Source of the DNA: Cellulomonas sp. Leaf395
Lineage (GTDB): Bacteria; Actinomycetota; Actinomycetes; Actinomycetales; Cellulomonadaceae
DNA length: 64,000 nt
Direction: 5' to 3'
Assembly (NCBI RefSeq): GCF_001424125.1
Contig: NZ_LMQI01000002.1
Location: forward strand, 248,001 to 312,000
Position numbers and translations under genes: made by a program. Below, piece after piece: positions 20,361 to 28,778 of this stretch. Below the pieces are notes generated by a model. The model was not told the DNA's origin and searched no databases. It saw nothing but the letters and a program-made list of their open reading frames with translations. Positions within the stretch are counted from its first letter, which is position 1, and every line of letters begins with the position of its first letter.

Positions 20361-20362
20361 CG
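20330..20362 (+). repeat. Attachment-site-like repeat, copy inside tRNA-Gly
   Basis: From the 3' side of the anticodon arm to two bases past the acceptor end. Bases 20330-20343 and 20347-20362 match 22073-22086 and 22087-22102 exactly (30 matched positions); GAT at 20344-20346 is absent from the second copy. This is the standard position for tyrosine-recombinase integration. Confidence 0.75.
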
Positions 20363-20387
20363 CGACCTGCGTTGCACGCGGCGACCT

Positions 20388-20948
20388 TCAGCACGTCGAG
20401 TGGCCGGGCGCGCACCAGCGGTGCCCCACGTCGACGACCAGTCGCGAGCCTGACCCTGGGCCAGCCAGCACGAACGCTCGGAACGGCAGCCGAGCTCTGA
20501 CACCGAGCCCCACCGTGCTCGAACCTTCAAAGCTGCCTGCCCACGCGACGTCGCGGAACGTGCGGTACGACGACGTGTCGACGATCTTGCCCGGGCCCAC
20601 GAAGAACGAGTCGGTCGGTACGACGGGAACTCCCACGACGACCTGAAGCCGCGCGCCGCCGGCCACGGGGACGACGAAGCCTGATCCGTCCTGGCGAACG
20701 GCGTCCACGTAGCTCACCGACCATCCGGTGAGGGGCGCGTCGATGTCCAGGACGAGCCGGTCGAAGCACGCGTGCCGCCCGGCGCGGACGTTCGTCAGAG
20801 TGCCGGCCGACAGGTCGCCCGCCCCCTTGGCTGAGGAGCCCCAGACCTGGCCGCAGTAGGGGTGCGCCGACGCAGCAGGCGCGGCGAGCAGGGTCAGCCC
20901 TGAAAGAAGAAGCAGAACGAGTCCGAGACCAGCGAATCGCCTACGCAT
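20388..20948 (-). CDS. Secreted AMIN-like domain protein
   Basis: 186 residues. A signal peptide covers about residues 1-28 (MRRRFAG, a Leu-rich core, then AAPAASAHP). The mature part has the AMIN-like pattern: RLVLDIDAP, YVDAVRQDGSG, LQVVVGVP, SSYRTFRDVAWAGSFEGSSTVGLG and RLVVDVGHRW. Cysteines occur in YCGQVWG and in RHACFDR, plus two at the C-terminus. Family members are exported proteins of unknown role in actinobacteria. ATG 20948 has GAGGTG six bases upstream. It lies within the tRNA-bounded remnant and may be cargo. Confidence 0.8.
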   Translation of the reverse strand: MRRRFAGLGLVLLLLSGLTLLAAPAASAHPYCGQVWGSSAKGAGDLSAGTLTNVRAGRHACFDRLVLDIDAPLTGWSVSYVDAVRQDGSGFVVPVAGGARLQVVVGVPVVPTDSFFVGPGKIVDTSSYRTFRDVAWAGSFEGSSTVGLGVRARLPFRAFVLAGPGSGSRLVVDVGHRWCAPGHSTC

Positions 20949-21264
20949 GGTGGACACCTCGAATCGAGGGCCGTCCGCGTCCAGGACCGCGGAGCGGGCA
21001 CTCCGCCCCGGCGCGGTTGCCGAGGAAATTATACGCCTTTGCCCCACTTTGTGCCCAGTTCGTGCCAATGAGGCCACCTGCGCTCGAGGATCGCTCGAGC
21101 GGCGCGTCGAGGTGATCCCACGTCATCGGGCTAGCGGCGTGCCGTGGTCCATGATCGCCGCCGGCCTGGACGTGCCGAAGCAGAAGCTGGTTCGTGCCGG
21201 TCGACGACCGCGCGGACTGTGCCGCGATCGTGAGCGACGCTCGGCGTGATGATGCGGCGGTCAC
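20949..21264. other. Gap within the remnant; no convincing gene
   Basis: It holds a strong minus-strand -10 hexamer near the left side (next entry). Open frames on both strands (for example plus 20947-21249) lack ribosome-binding sites, domain signals and family resemblance. A minus-strand frame contains GTNWAQSGAKAYNF, which faintly recalls the tail of some integrases but cannot be assigned. Confidence 0.5.
21028..21056 (-). promoter_or_regulatory. Candidate promoter for the AMIN-like gene
   Basis: A perfect TATAAT (complement of 21028-21033) lies in an AT-rich pocket about 80 bp before the ATG at 20948. With an 18-bp spacer the -35 reads TGGGCA (four of six). The perfect -10 is unusual in this GC-rich window. 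Confidence 0.45.
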
Positions 21265-21573
21265 TCATTTCGTCCCGACGTCCTCGTGGATCTGCTCCAG
21301 CTTGACCAGGACGTCCTCGACGTTGGCGTCCTCGTTCTGGACCACCTCGATGCGGGACGCCTGCCACGCGGCCAGGTGCCCGGCGACGTTGGCGTAGATG
21401 GACACCAGCGCCAGGTAGAGGATCGACATCTGCTGCCAGACGTCCGGCGCGAAGGCGTAGATGAGGATGACGGGTGGGAAGTTGACCAGCCAGAAGATGG
21501 TCGCCCAGCCGTTGATCTTCCGCATGAACACGGGGTCCTCTTGGACCATCGCCCACAGGCTGCGGATTCTCAC
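21265..21573 (-). CDS. Small membrane protein (phage lysis-region-like)
   Basis: 102 residues. Two hydrophobic segments (INGWATIFWLVNFPPVILIYA at about 18-38, and MSILYLALVSIYANVAGHL at about 48-66) precede a charged helical tail (VVQNEDANVEDVLVKLEQIHED). Small two-helix proteins with a W-rich first segment and a GHLAAWQASR motif are common near endolysin genes in actinophages, from memory. GTG 21573 overlaps the stop of the preceding 33-residue gene by four bases (GTGA), which argues that both are real. No endolysin is nearby. Function is unproven. Confidence 0.6.
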   Translation of the reverse strand: MRIRSLWAMVQEDPVFMRKINGWATIFWLVNFPPVILIYAFAPDVWQQMSILYLALVSIYANVAGHLAAWQASRIEVVQNEDANVEDVLVKLEQIHEDVGTK

Positions 21574-21671
21574 GTCAGGATCTCGATCGTGCCGAGGACC
21601 GTGAAGACGGCGCCGATCGCGATGATCCACCAGACCCCACGGTTGACGTGGCGCTGCTTGATGTCGATCAC
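21570..21671 (-). CDS. Tiny single-span membrane protein
   Basis: 33 residues from GTG 21671: a basic start (IKQRHVNRG) and one membrane segment, VWWIIAIGAVFTVLGTIEIL. Its stop overlaps the GTG of the next gene (GTGA), so they are translationally coupled. No clear ribosome-binding site. Such pairs occur in phage lysis cassettes; here it sits in a tRNA-bounded remnant. No family assigned. Confidence 0.5.
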   Translation of the reverse strand: MIDIKQRHVNRGVWWIIAIGAVFTVLGTIEILT

Positions 21672-22072
21672 GGCTGCTCTTTCTCGTCTCTCTTGGTGGC
21701 GTGGACCCGCGGACGTCCCGCGGCTCTCTCTTGTGTGTTCGAGCTCCGCCCTAGGGAAGAAGGCGCAGAGCGACAGGACTGGTGCGAGTGGCGCGGAGCC
21801 GGGTACCGAGGGTGCTGGGGACGGGATGAGCGACACGCCACAGGGGCAGTCAGACGACGGCGCGACTGCACGCGGCTGTCGACCGTGCCGCTGATCGCCC
21901 GCGTGGTGCGGTGTTGCTCATGCACTAATCATCGGCATCTAGGCCGAACGACATGAGAGGACCAAGGTCCTGGATCAATTCGGTCGTGCCTCGCTGATCG
22001 ATCGGTGATGCCCGCACCGGTTCGAATCGAGCCATCGAGAGCTTGCCGCCGGACGTCCGGCGTCGTGCGACC
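21672..22072. other. Gap at the right end of the remnant; no gene recognised
   Basis: About 400 bases with a somewhat AT-richer middle (around 21925-21985). Short open frames on both strands have no domain signal. It probably holds the promoter for the small membrane pair, but no convincing hexamers were found. Confidence 0.5.
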
Positions 22073-22102
22073 GGCTACGCGGGTTCTCCCGTCGTCCGCT
22101 CG
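22073..22102 (+). repeat. Attachment-site-like repeat, degenerate copy of the tRNA-Gly 3' end
   Basis: GGCTACGCGGGTTC followed directly by TCCCGTCGTCCGCTCG: identical to the tRNA-Gly 3' part except for the missing GAT in the T loop. It lies 31 bases beyond the GH127 stop codon and marks the right border of the remnant. Confidence 0.7.
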
Positions 22103-22133
22103 GGATGTCTCGACAGCACGACCGAGGCCAGGT

Positions 22134-24422
22134 TCACGCCGCCTGCGGTACGACGAGCCGCACCCGCAGCAGGTCCGGCGTGGCGAGGCCGTCGCGGCTG
22201 TGGACCGACAGGACGAGGCGACCGTCCGGATCGTCGACTCGCAGCGCGTCCTCCACCACGTGGTCGACGTGCACGACGCCGTCCGCCACCCAGGTCCGGG
22301 CCGGCGTCCCCAGCACCGTCCCGTTGATCCTCAGCTCGTGCGCGCGGGGGTCTGCGACATCCGGCTCGACCCACGTCAGCTGCAGCAGGGTCGCCACTCT
22401 GTCGGGGTCGTGCAGCGCGTAGGAGAACCAGCCCGTGGCGCTCCGGGTGTGGGTTCCGTCGACGGTGTGGGCGCGGGTGTGCTCGCCCGCGAACTCGTGG
22501 TCGGACTCGGGCTGCTGCTCGCCGGCGACGACCTCGGCGACGACCACCACGTCCGACGCCTCGGCCCTGTCCTGCGCGGCGAGCTGGGCGCGACGCGCGG
22601 CGACGTCGGTCCCGACCGGCCAGTACAGGGTGTAGCGCGCGTCGTGGATGGCAGCGAAGGGGGTGAGCCGGACGGTGGTCGGCGCGTCGGCGCCGTCCTG
22701 CCACACGGTGAGGTCGACCTCCAGCGGGTCGCGGCTGACCAGCACGGCAGCATCGAGTGCGTCGGTGGTGGCGATCACGGGCGTGGCCGCGAGCGGGCGG
22801 GTGGGACCGCTGGCGACGTGACCCATCCGCTGCTCGTCGGCGAGAAGGCCGTCGAGCCGGTCCTCGCCGGCACGCGCGGCCAGCACGACGGGTCCCCAGC
22901 GCAGGGCGACCCAGCTGGGGTCGTCGAGCAAGGGTTCTGCTGTGAGTCCGGTGTCGAACCGCACGGTCACCGTGTGCGTTCCCGACCACGTCCTGCGCAC
23001 GACGAGGTACCCCCCGACCTCCTCCGCCTCGACCGGCTCGTCGTCGACGTCGACGTGTACGTCGTGTGCCCAGCCGGGGCGGCGCAGCCGCACAGCCAGC
23101 GCGAGGGGTGACGTCACTGCCAGGTGCAGGACGGCGGTGTCCGAGGTGAGGAGGTCGGCCTCGAGGTGCGCGGTCAGCCCGCGGTCCGCCCAGTCCAGGG
23201 TGGCCGCCAGGTAGAGGTTCACCGCCAGGTCGCCGTCGGACTGGGCGAAGACGAGGCTGCCGTACCGCGCGTGGCTCTCCATACCGGAGCCGACGCAGCA
23301 CCACATGGACGTCTCGGGCTGGGAGTACACGCGGTAGTGCGCCGGCCGCAGCGGGGTGAAGTACACGAACCCGCCACGCGTCGGGTGCTGCGACGAGAGC
23401 ACGTGGTTGAGCGTCGCCCGCTCGTAGAAGTCCAGGTAGGAGACGTCGTCCGAGGCGAGATAGAGCAGGGCGGTGAGCTTGAGCATGTTGTACGTGTTGC
23501 ACGTCTCCGGGCCCTGGCGCTCGGAGATCATCGTGGTGAAGTCGTCGACCGCGTGGAAGTGCTCGCGGACGCTGTTCCCGCCGATAGCGACCGTCCGGCG
23601 CCCGGTCACGGTGCGCCAGAAGAACTCCGCCGCGTCGCGGTACCGCGGGTCGTCGACGAGGGTGGCGAGACGGGCGTAGCCGACGACCTTGGCGATCTGG
23701 GTGTTGGCGTGCAGGCCGTCGAGCACGTCGCGGCCCTCGACGAGCGGGTCGAGGACCTCGCGGTGCGCGAACCGCTGGGACTCGGCGAGGTACTCCGGTC
23801 GACCGGTGACGTCGGCCAGGGCGGCGAACGCCTCGGTCATGCCGCCGAACTCGGTGTGCAGCATCTCCTCGAACGCCTCGTCCGAGAGTCGACGGCTGAC
23901 CGACAGCCACCAGTCCGCCCACGACGTCGCCATCTTCAGGGCCCGGTCGGACGAGCCGATCGTGGCCGCGTCCAGCAGACCCGCGATCGTCTTGTGCAGG
24001 TTGTAGAGCGGGACCCACCGACCGTTGAGGCTGAACGTGTCCGCATCGAGCACGCCCGCGGCCAGCTCCTCGCCCAGCGCCGCTCCCCCGGGGACGCCGC
24101 CCACAAAACCCGTCCCGATCGCGTCCTGGCAGCGCTCGAGCACGTCGAGGACGTGCTCGATGCGCTCGCGCAGCCGGTCGTCCCCGGTCGCCGCCCACAG
24201 CTGCGAGCACGCCGAGAGGTAGTGCCCGCCGATGTGGCCGCCCATCCCGTCGCCCTCCCAGTTGCCGTACCCGGGAGCCGGAGATTCCAGGCCGGCTTCG
24301 CGCAGATAGGGAGCGCACAGCCGGTCGGGGTCGAGCGCGAGCACGTACCGGACGTCAGCCTCCTGGGCGTCCTTGAAGGGACCCTCCTGGAGCCGTACGT
24401 CGGCGAGCGGGAAGGCGTGCAT
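22134..24422 (-). CDS. GH127/GH146-type beta-L-arabinofuranosidase
   Basis: 762 residues. The (alpha/alpha)6 barrel of the DUF1680 family is followed by beta-rich C-terminal domains. The zinc-cysteine active site seen in HypBA1 is intact: Glu306 and Cys308 in PETCNTYNML, and Cys375-Cys376 in SMWCCVGSG, where the last Cys acts as nucleophile in the family. These enzymes release L-arabinofuranose from beta-linked arabino-oligosaccharides. There is no signal peptide, so it works on imported sugar. The ATG overlaps the GH51 stop by one base (TGATG). Last gene of the locus. Beta-arabinose specificity is inferred from family. Confidence 0.88.
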   Translation of the reverse strand: MHAFPLADVRLQEGPFKDAQEADVRYVLALDPDRLCAPYLREAGLESPAPGYGNWEGDGMGGHIGGHYLSACSQLWAATGDDRLRERIEHVLDVLERCQDAIGTGFVGGVPGGAALGEELAAGVLDADTFSLNGRWVPLYNLHKTIAGLLDAATIGSSDRALKMATSWADWWLSVSRRLSDEAFEEMLHTEFGGMTEAFAALADVTGRPEYLAESQRFAHREVLDPLVEGRDVLDGLHANTQIAKVVGYARLATLVDDPRYRDAAEFFWRTVTGRRTVAIGGNSVREHFHAVDDFTTMISERQGPETCNTYNMLKLTALLYLASDDVSYLDFYERATLNHVLSSQHPTRGGFVYFTPLRPAHYRVYSQPETSMWCCVGSGMESHARYGSLVFAQSDGDLAVNLYLAATLDWADRGLTAHLEADLLTSDTAVLHLAVTSPLALAVRLRRPGWAHDVHVDVDDEPVEAEEVGGYLVVRRTWSGTHTVTVRFDTGLTAEPLLDDPSWVALRWGPVVLAARAGEDRLDGLLADEQRMGHVASGPTRPLAATPVIATTDALDAAVLVSRDPLEVDLTVWQDGADAPTTVRLTPFAAIHDARYTLYWPVGTDVAARRAQLAAQDRAEASDVVVVAEVVAGEQQPESDHEFAGEHTRAHTVDGTHTRSATGWFSYALHDPDRVATLLQLTWVEPDVADPRAHELRINGTVLGTPARTWVADGVVHVDHVVEDALRVDDPDGRLVLSVHSRDGLATPDLLRVRLVVPQAA

Positions 24423-25942
24423 CAGGCCAGGGTCCCCACCCGGAGCAGGAACATGTTCCAGGAGGCCGGCGGGAGCTCGGCGCGCAGGACGCCGTCGACG
24501 ACCCGCGCCGACGGGTGTGGCTGCGGGGTCACGCGGTCGGGGTCGTCCTGGGTGTTGGCGGCGGTGAGGTCGTCGTCGGCGATCACGACCGCCTCCACGA
24601 GCTCACCGCCACCGAACCCGCCCAGGGCGGTGGACAGCGACGCGGGCTCGGAGGGGTGCCGGTTCACCACGAACACCGCGACACGCCCGTCGTCGGCGTC
24701 GTAGGTGGCGACCGAGTCGAGCAGCGGGACGTCCCCGAACTTCGTCGTGGGCAGGGTCGGGGCGTCCAGGCGCAGGTCCAGAACCTGCCCGGCGCTGTGC
24801 TTCGCCATCAGCGCGAACGGGTGGAAGATCGACTGCCGCCAGGCCGGGCCGTTCGGCTCGGTGCGGATCGACGAGATCGTGTTCACCAGCTGCGCCTGCG
24901 ACGCGGCGGTGACCCGGTCCGAGTGCCGCAGCAGCGTGATGAGCAACGAGCCCACGACCACCGCGTCGAGAACCGTGTACGCCTCCTCGCTGGTCCGGGG
25001 CGCCTCGGTCCAGTCCGCCGGCAGACCGCCGCTGCTCAGCTCGCGCTGGTACCAGACGTTCCACTCGTCGAACGAGATGTTGATCCGCCGGTCGGACTTC
25101 AGGCGGGCCCCCACGTGGTCGGCCGTCGCGACGACCTGGTCGATGAACCGGTCCATGTCGACCGACGAGGCCAGGAAGCTCGCGTGGTCGGACCCGTCGA
25201 GCTGGTAGTACGCGTGGGCCGAGATGAAGTCCACGACGTCGTACGTGTGCTCGAGGACGGTCGCCTCCCAGGCCCCGAACGTCGGCATCGCCCGGCTCGA
25301 GCTCCCGCAGGCGACCAGCTCCAGGGTCGGGTCGAACTGCCGCATGGCGCGCCCGGTCTCGGCCGCGAGCCTGCCGTACTCGGACGCCGTCTTGTGGCCC
25401 AGCTGCCAGGGACCGTCCATCTCGTTACCCAGGCACCACATGCGGATATCGTGCGGCTCCGCGGCGCCGTGCGCGATGCGCAGGTCGGACAGGGTGGTGC
25501 CCTGCGGGTGGTTGGTGTACTCGAGGAGGTCGATGGCCTCCTGCAGTCCGCGCGTGCCCAGGTTGATCGCCATCATCGGCTCGACGTCGGCCTTCGTGGC
25601 CCACGTCATGAACTCGTTCAGACCGAATGCGTTGGTCTCGATCGACCGCCAGGCGGGGTCCAGCCGGGTGGGTCGTTCTCCGACCGGGCCGACGCCGTCC
25701 TCCCACCTGTACCCGGAGACGAAGTTGCCGCCGGGGTACCGGATCGTGGTGACCCCGAGCTCACGGACGAGGTCGAGCACGTCGCCGCGGAACCCGTCCT
25801 CGTCGGCGGTGGGGTGACCGGGCTCGTACAGGCCGGTGTAGACGCAGCGGCCCATGTGCTCGACGAAGGAGCCGAAGACCCTCCGGTTCACCGGGGCGAC
25901 CACGAACGCCGGGTCGATAGAGACGGATGCCTGCTGACTCAC
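24422..25942 (-). CDS. GH51 alpha-L-arabinofuranosidase
   Basis: 506 residues: a (beta/alpha)8 barrel followed by a jelly-roll domain. The acid/base is Glu174 in WCLGNEMDGPWQ and the nucleophile is Glu293 in SFDEWNVWYQ, at almost the same positions as in characterised GH51 enzymes. It removes alpha-linked arabinofuranose from arabinan or arabinoxylan oligosaccharides in the cytoplasm. GTG 25942 has AGGAGG five bases upstream; the much longer open frame above it belongs to the shadow of GH31. It is coupled to GH127. Confidence 0.95.
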   Translation of the reverse strand: MSQQASVSIDPAFVVAPVNRRVFGSFVEHMGRCVYTGLYEPGHPTADEDGFRGDVLDLVRELGVTTIRYPGGNFVSGYRWEDGVGPVGERPTRLDPAWRSIETNAFGLNEFMTWATKADVEPMMAINLGTRGLQEAIDLLEYTNHPQGTTLSDLRIAHGAAEPHDIRMWCLGNEMDGPWQLGHKTASEYGRLAAETGRAMRQFDPTLELVACGSSSRAMPTFGAWEATVLEHTYDVVDFISAHAYYQLDGSDHASFLASSVDMDRFIDQVVATADHVGARLKSDRRINISFDEWNVWYQRELSSGGLPADWTEAPRTSEEAYTVLDAVVVGSLLITLLRHSDRVTAASQAQLVNTISSIRTEPNGPAWRQSIFHPFALMAKHSAGQVLDLRLDAPTLPTTKFGDVPLLDSVATYDADDGRVAVFVVNRHPSEPASLSTALGGFGGGELVEAVVIADDDLTAANTQDDPDRVTPQPHPSARVVDGVLRAELPPASWNMFLLRVGTLA

Positions 25943-26004
25943 GGGAGCCTCCTGTGACGAGAAGGGAAGAGAAGAACAGCTGCGTCGGGACGGGACTGCG
26001 GTGC

Positions 26005-28044
26005 TCACGCCGACGCGAGACGACCCACCAGCTGGTGCAGCGCACCGTCCCTCGCGAACACCGGGATGACGGAGAGGGGGGCGTCGACGTCGACCCACCG
26101 GCCGCCGTCGTAGGCCTCGCCGGAGCTCAGGCACGTCCACGTCGCACCCTCGGGCAGGTAGACGCGCCGGGACGTCGCACCGGCCTCGAGCACGGGAGCC
26201 ACCAGCAGCGACGGGCCGTACAGGTACTCGTCGGCGACGGTCCAGCCGACCGGGTCGTCGGGGAACTCGTGGAACAGGCCGCGCATCACGGGCTGCCCGT
26301 CGGTGTGGGCGGCGGACATGAGCTCCCGCGTGTAGTCCCGCAGGTCCTCGCGCAGGTGCACGTAGTGCTCGAGCACGTCGTAGACGGCCGCGCCGAACGA
26401 CCACAGCTCGTTGCCGGCCCCGGTCGGCTGCCGCGACGAGCCGTCCGCCGCGAGGACCTCGCTCGCTGGTGCGCGGTCGCCGTGCAGCCGCATGACCGGC
26501 AGGAACGTGCCCACCTGGAACCACCTGATCAGCAGCTCGTGGAAGGCCGGGTCCTCGGTGCGCCCACCGCCGAACCCACCGATGTCCGTGGTGAACCACG
26601 GGATGCCGGCCACGCCCATGTGCACACCCGCGACGATCTGCCGGCGCAAGGTCGGGAAGTCGGAGTGGATGTCTCCCGACCACACCAGCGCGCCGTACCG
26701 CTGGGACCCCGCCCACGCGCACCGCACGAGGTTGACGACAGCCTCCTCCCCGTCGGCGGCCAGGCCCTCGGCGAACGCACGCGAGAACGCCTGGGGGTAG
26801 AGGTTGCCCACCTCCAGCCCCTGACCGGCGTGGTAGCGGTAGGCGTCGTGGTCGTACACGCCGTACTCGGGCTCCGCCTCGTCGAGCCAGAAGAGCCGGA
26901 TCCCGTGCCGTCCGTAGCCCTCGCGGCACCGATCCCACAGGAACGCGCGCGCCTCGGGGTTGGTCACGTCGACGAAGCGGCTGGGCCCGCCGAACCACAT
27001 CTGGACGTCGATGCCCCGGTTGCTGCTCACCAGGAGGTTGCGGCGCGACATCTCCGCGAAGTTCTCCGACTCCAGTGACACCTGCGGCCAGACCGACACC
27101 ATGAGCTCGACCCCGAGCTCGTCGAGCTCCGCGACCATCGCCGCTGGGTCGGGCCAGAACTCGTCCTCGAACCGGTAGTCCCCCATGTGCGGCCAGTGGA
27201 AGAAGTCCGCGACGATGACGTCGAGCGGCAGCCCGCGGCGGGTGTGCTCGCGGGCGACCTCGAGCAGCTCGGCCTGACTGCTGTAGCGCAGCTTGCACTG
27301 CCAGAACCCCAGGCCGTGCTCGGGCATCATCGGCGCGTGCCCCGTGGCCTCCGCGTAGCGGCGCGTGATCGCCGCGGGTGTCGGGCCCGCGGTGACCCAG
27401 TAGTCCAGCTGCCGGCAGCTCTGGGCCGACCACTCGGTCCGGTTGCTCCCGAACGTCGCGCGGCCGATCGCCGGGTTGTGCCAGAGGAAGCCGTACCCCG
27501 CGCTCGAGAGCACGAACGGCACGCTGGCCTGGGAGTTGCGGTGGGCCAGCTCGAACGTGGCGCCCTTGAGGTCCACCAGGTCCTGCTGGTACTGGCCCAT
27601 GCCGGCGAGGTGCTCGCCGGCCGGCGTCTCGAGGGTCAGCTCCGCGTGGACGCCACCGCCGGGCAGCGGACGGTAGGTCCGGGAGCGCAGCTTTAGGGCG
27701 CCGCCTGCAGCCGTCTCGGAGAACAGGAGCCGCCCGTCCTCGTCGTGGAACGCGAGCCGGCAGTCGTGGGCCAGAGATCCGGTCTGCCAGTCGCGCCCGC
27801 TCGACGCCGTCGCGAGCACGCGGATCCGGCCGTTCGTCAGGGTCGCCGTCGCGCCGTCGACCACGACCGTGGCCTGGGCGTGGGCCGACGGGTCCTGGGC
27901 GAGGAGTGCCCAGTCGGCGTCGACGACGTCGCCGAGCGCGGAACGCACCCGCACGCTGTCCCGGCCCCAGGGCTCGACCACCAAGGTCTCGCCGCCGCCG
28001 CGCCAGCGCAGCGTGGTGCCGTCGACGGTGAACAGGTCGGTCAC
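26005..28044 (-). CDS. GH31 family glycoside hydrolase, specificity unknown
   Basis: 679 residues: N-terminal beta-sandwich (1-235), (beta/alpha)8 barrel, and C-terminal beta domains. The nucleophile is Asp388 in FWLDEAEPEYG and the acid/base Asp458 in WSGDIHSDF, so it is catalytically complete. The WLDEAEPE signature differs from the WNDMNE of alpha-glucosidases and from the KTDFGE of YicI-type alpha-xylosidases. The FWQCKLRYSSQAELLEVA stretch is typical of uncharacterised bacterial GH31. In this locus it might act on a side sugar of arabinose-containing glycans. GTG 28044 gives VTDLFTVDGTTL; the upstream GGGAG is rather far (11 bases). Confidence 0.85.
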   Translation of the reverse strand: MTDLFTVDGTTLRWRGGGETLVVEPWGRDSVRVRSALGDVVDADWALLAQDPSAHAQATVVVDGATATLTNGRIRVLATASSGRDWQTGSLAHDCRLAFHDEDGRLLFSETAAGGALKLRSRTYRPLPGGGVHAELTLETPAGEHLAGMGQYQQDLVDLKGATFELAHRNSQASVPFVLSSAGYGFLWHNPAIGRATFGSNRTEWSAQSCRQLDYWVTAGPTPAAITRRYAEATGHAPMMPEHGLGFWQCKLRYSSQAELLEVAREHTRRGLPLDVIVADFFHWPHMGDYRFEDEFWPDPAAMVAELDELGVELMVSVWPQVSLESENFAEMSRRNLLVSSNRGIDVQMWFGGPSRFVDVTNPEARAFLWDRCREGYGRHGIRLFWLDEAEPEYGVYDHDAYRYHAGQGLEVGNLYPQAFSRAFAEGLAADGEEAVVNLVRCAWAGSQRYGALVWSGDIHSDFPTLRRQIVAGVHMGVAGIPWFTTDIGGFGGGRTEDPAFHELLIRWFQVGTFLPVMRLHGDRAPASEVLAADGSSRQPTGAGNELWSFGAAVYDVLEHYVHLREDLRDYTRELMSAAHTDGQPVMRGLFHEFPDDPVGWTVADEYLYGPSLLVAPVLEAGATSRRVYLPEGATWTCLSSGEAYDGGRWVDVDAPLSVIPVFARDGALHQLVGRLASA

Positions 28045-28109
28045 GGACGTCTCATCTCCCGCCCGTGTCGGGCGTGCGTGTGTGGTTGGAGGGGCAGGGC
28101 GCAGGTCGG

Positions 28110-28778
28110 TCAGCGGGCCGCTCCGGCGGCGACCGGCTCGGCCGCCACCGTGCCCGCCGCCGGAGCGCCCAGGAGCCCGCTGCCCCAGAGGTAGGAGAAC
28201 GACAGGTACGCGGGCATGGCGACGCCGAAGACAGGGATCAGCCCGGGGACGACGTAGTAGGTGCACAGCACGATGCCGACGACGAGGGCGTTGAGCAGAG
28301 CCTGGCGGGGACGCGCCACCACCAGCACCGCGGCACGCCGCAGCAGGGCCCCCGGACGGTCGGCGAAGTGCGCCGACAGCGCCGGCAGCGACACCGTCAT
28401 GATGAAGGCGAACGCGGTGACGACCCACAGGACGCCGGCCAGCACGGGCCCCGCGGGACCGAGGTCCACCACGGCGAGCAGCTGGCGGTCGAGCAGCAGC
28501 ACGACCCACACGACCGTGACCGCGTAGCCGACCACGTTGGCCGCACCCAGCTCCTGGCGCCAGAACGCACGGAACTCCTGCCGCAGCGGCGGCCGGTCGC
28601 GGCCCTCGTCACCCCGCATCGCGTCGCGGCGGACCACGGCGAGCACCGCGGCGGTGGCCGGGAACACGCCGAGCACGACCGCGCCGCGCAGCGTCCACCA
28701 GATCCACAGCAGGTGCAGCTGCAGGAGCCGCAGACCGAGATCGCCTGCCTTCGTGTGCCACCCGAGGAGCCGGTTCAT
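28110..28778 (-). CDS. YesL-like DUF624 membrane protein
   Basis: 222 residues with about five membrane segments. DUF624 (YesL) proteins accompany LplB/YtcP-type sugar permeases in plant-polysaccharide loci; their role is not known. The start MNRLLGWHTKAGDLGLRLLQLHLLW-type N-terminus and the FPATAAVLAVVRR motif near residue 40 fit the family. The ATG overlaps the permease stop by one base (TGATG). A long basic stretch lies on the cytoplasmic side. Confidence 0.85.
   Translation of the reverse strand: MNRLLGWHTKAGDLGLRLLQLHLLWIWWTLRGAVVLGVFPATAAVLAVVRRDAMRGDEGRDRPPLRQEFRAFWRQELGAANVVGYAVTVVWVVLLLDRQLLAVVDLGPAGPVLAGVLWVVTAFAFIMTVSLPALSAHFADRPGALLRRAAVLVVARPRQALLNALVVGIVLCTYYVVPGLIPVFGVAMPAYLSFSYLWGSGLLGAPAAGTVAAEPVAAGAAR

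Larger units (their letters stand above)
20363..22072. mobile_element. Remnant of a tRNA-Gly-integrated element
   Basis: About 1.7 kb bounded by the tRNA-Gly 3' end and its imperfect copy. It holds a secreted AMIN-like protein, two coupled tiny membrane proteins of a kind seen in actinophage genomes, AT-richer promoter sequence, and two gene-poor stretches. No integrase, excisionase or replication gene is seen, so it appears decayed. The bounding repeat is direct evidence; the phage or plasmid origin is inference. Confidence 0.55.

Noticed and set aside
20947..21249. 100-codon plus-strand frame in the tRNA-bounded remnant
   Set aside because: No ribosome-binding site, no recognisable domain, and it overlaps the promoter of the AMIN-like gene.
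25943..27433. Long in-frame extension upstream of the GH51 gene
   Set aside because: Arg/Gly-rich shadow translation of the GH31 gene in another frame; AGGAGG marks the real start at 25942.
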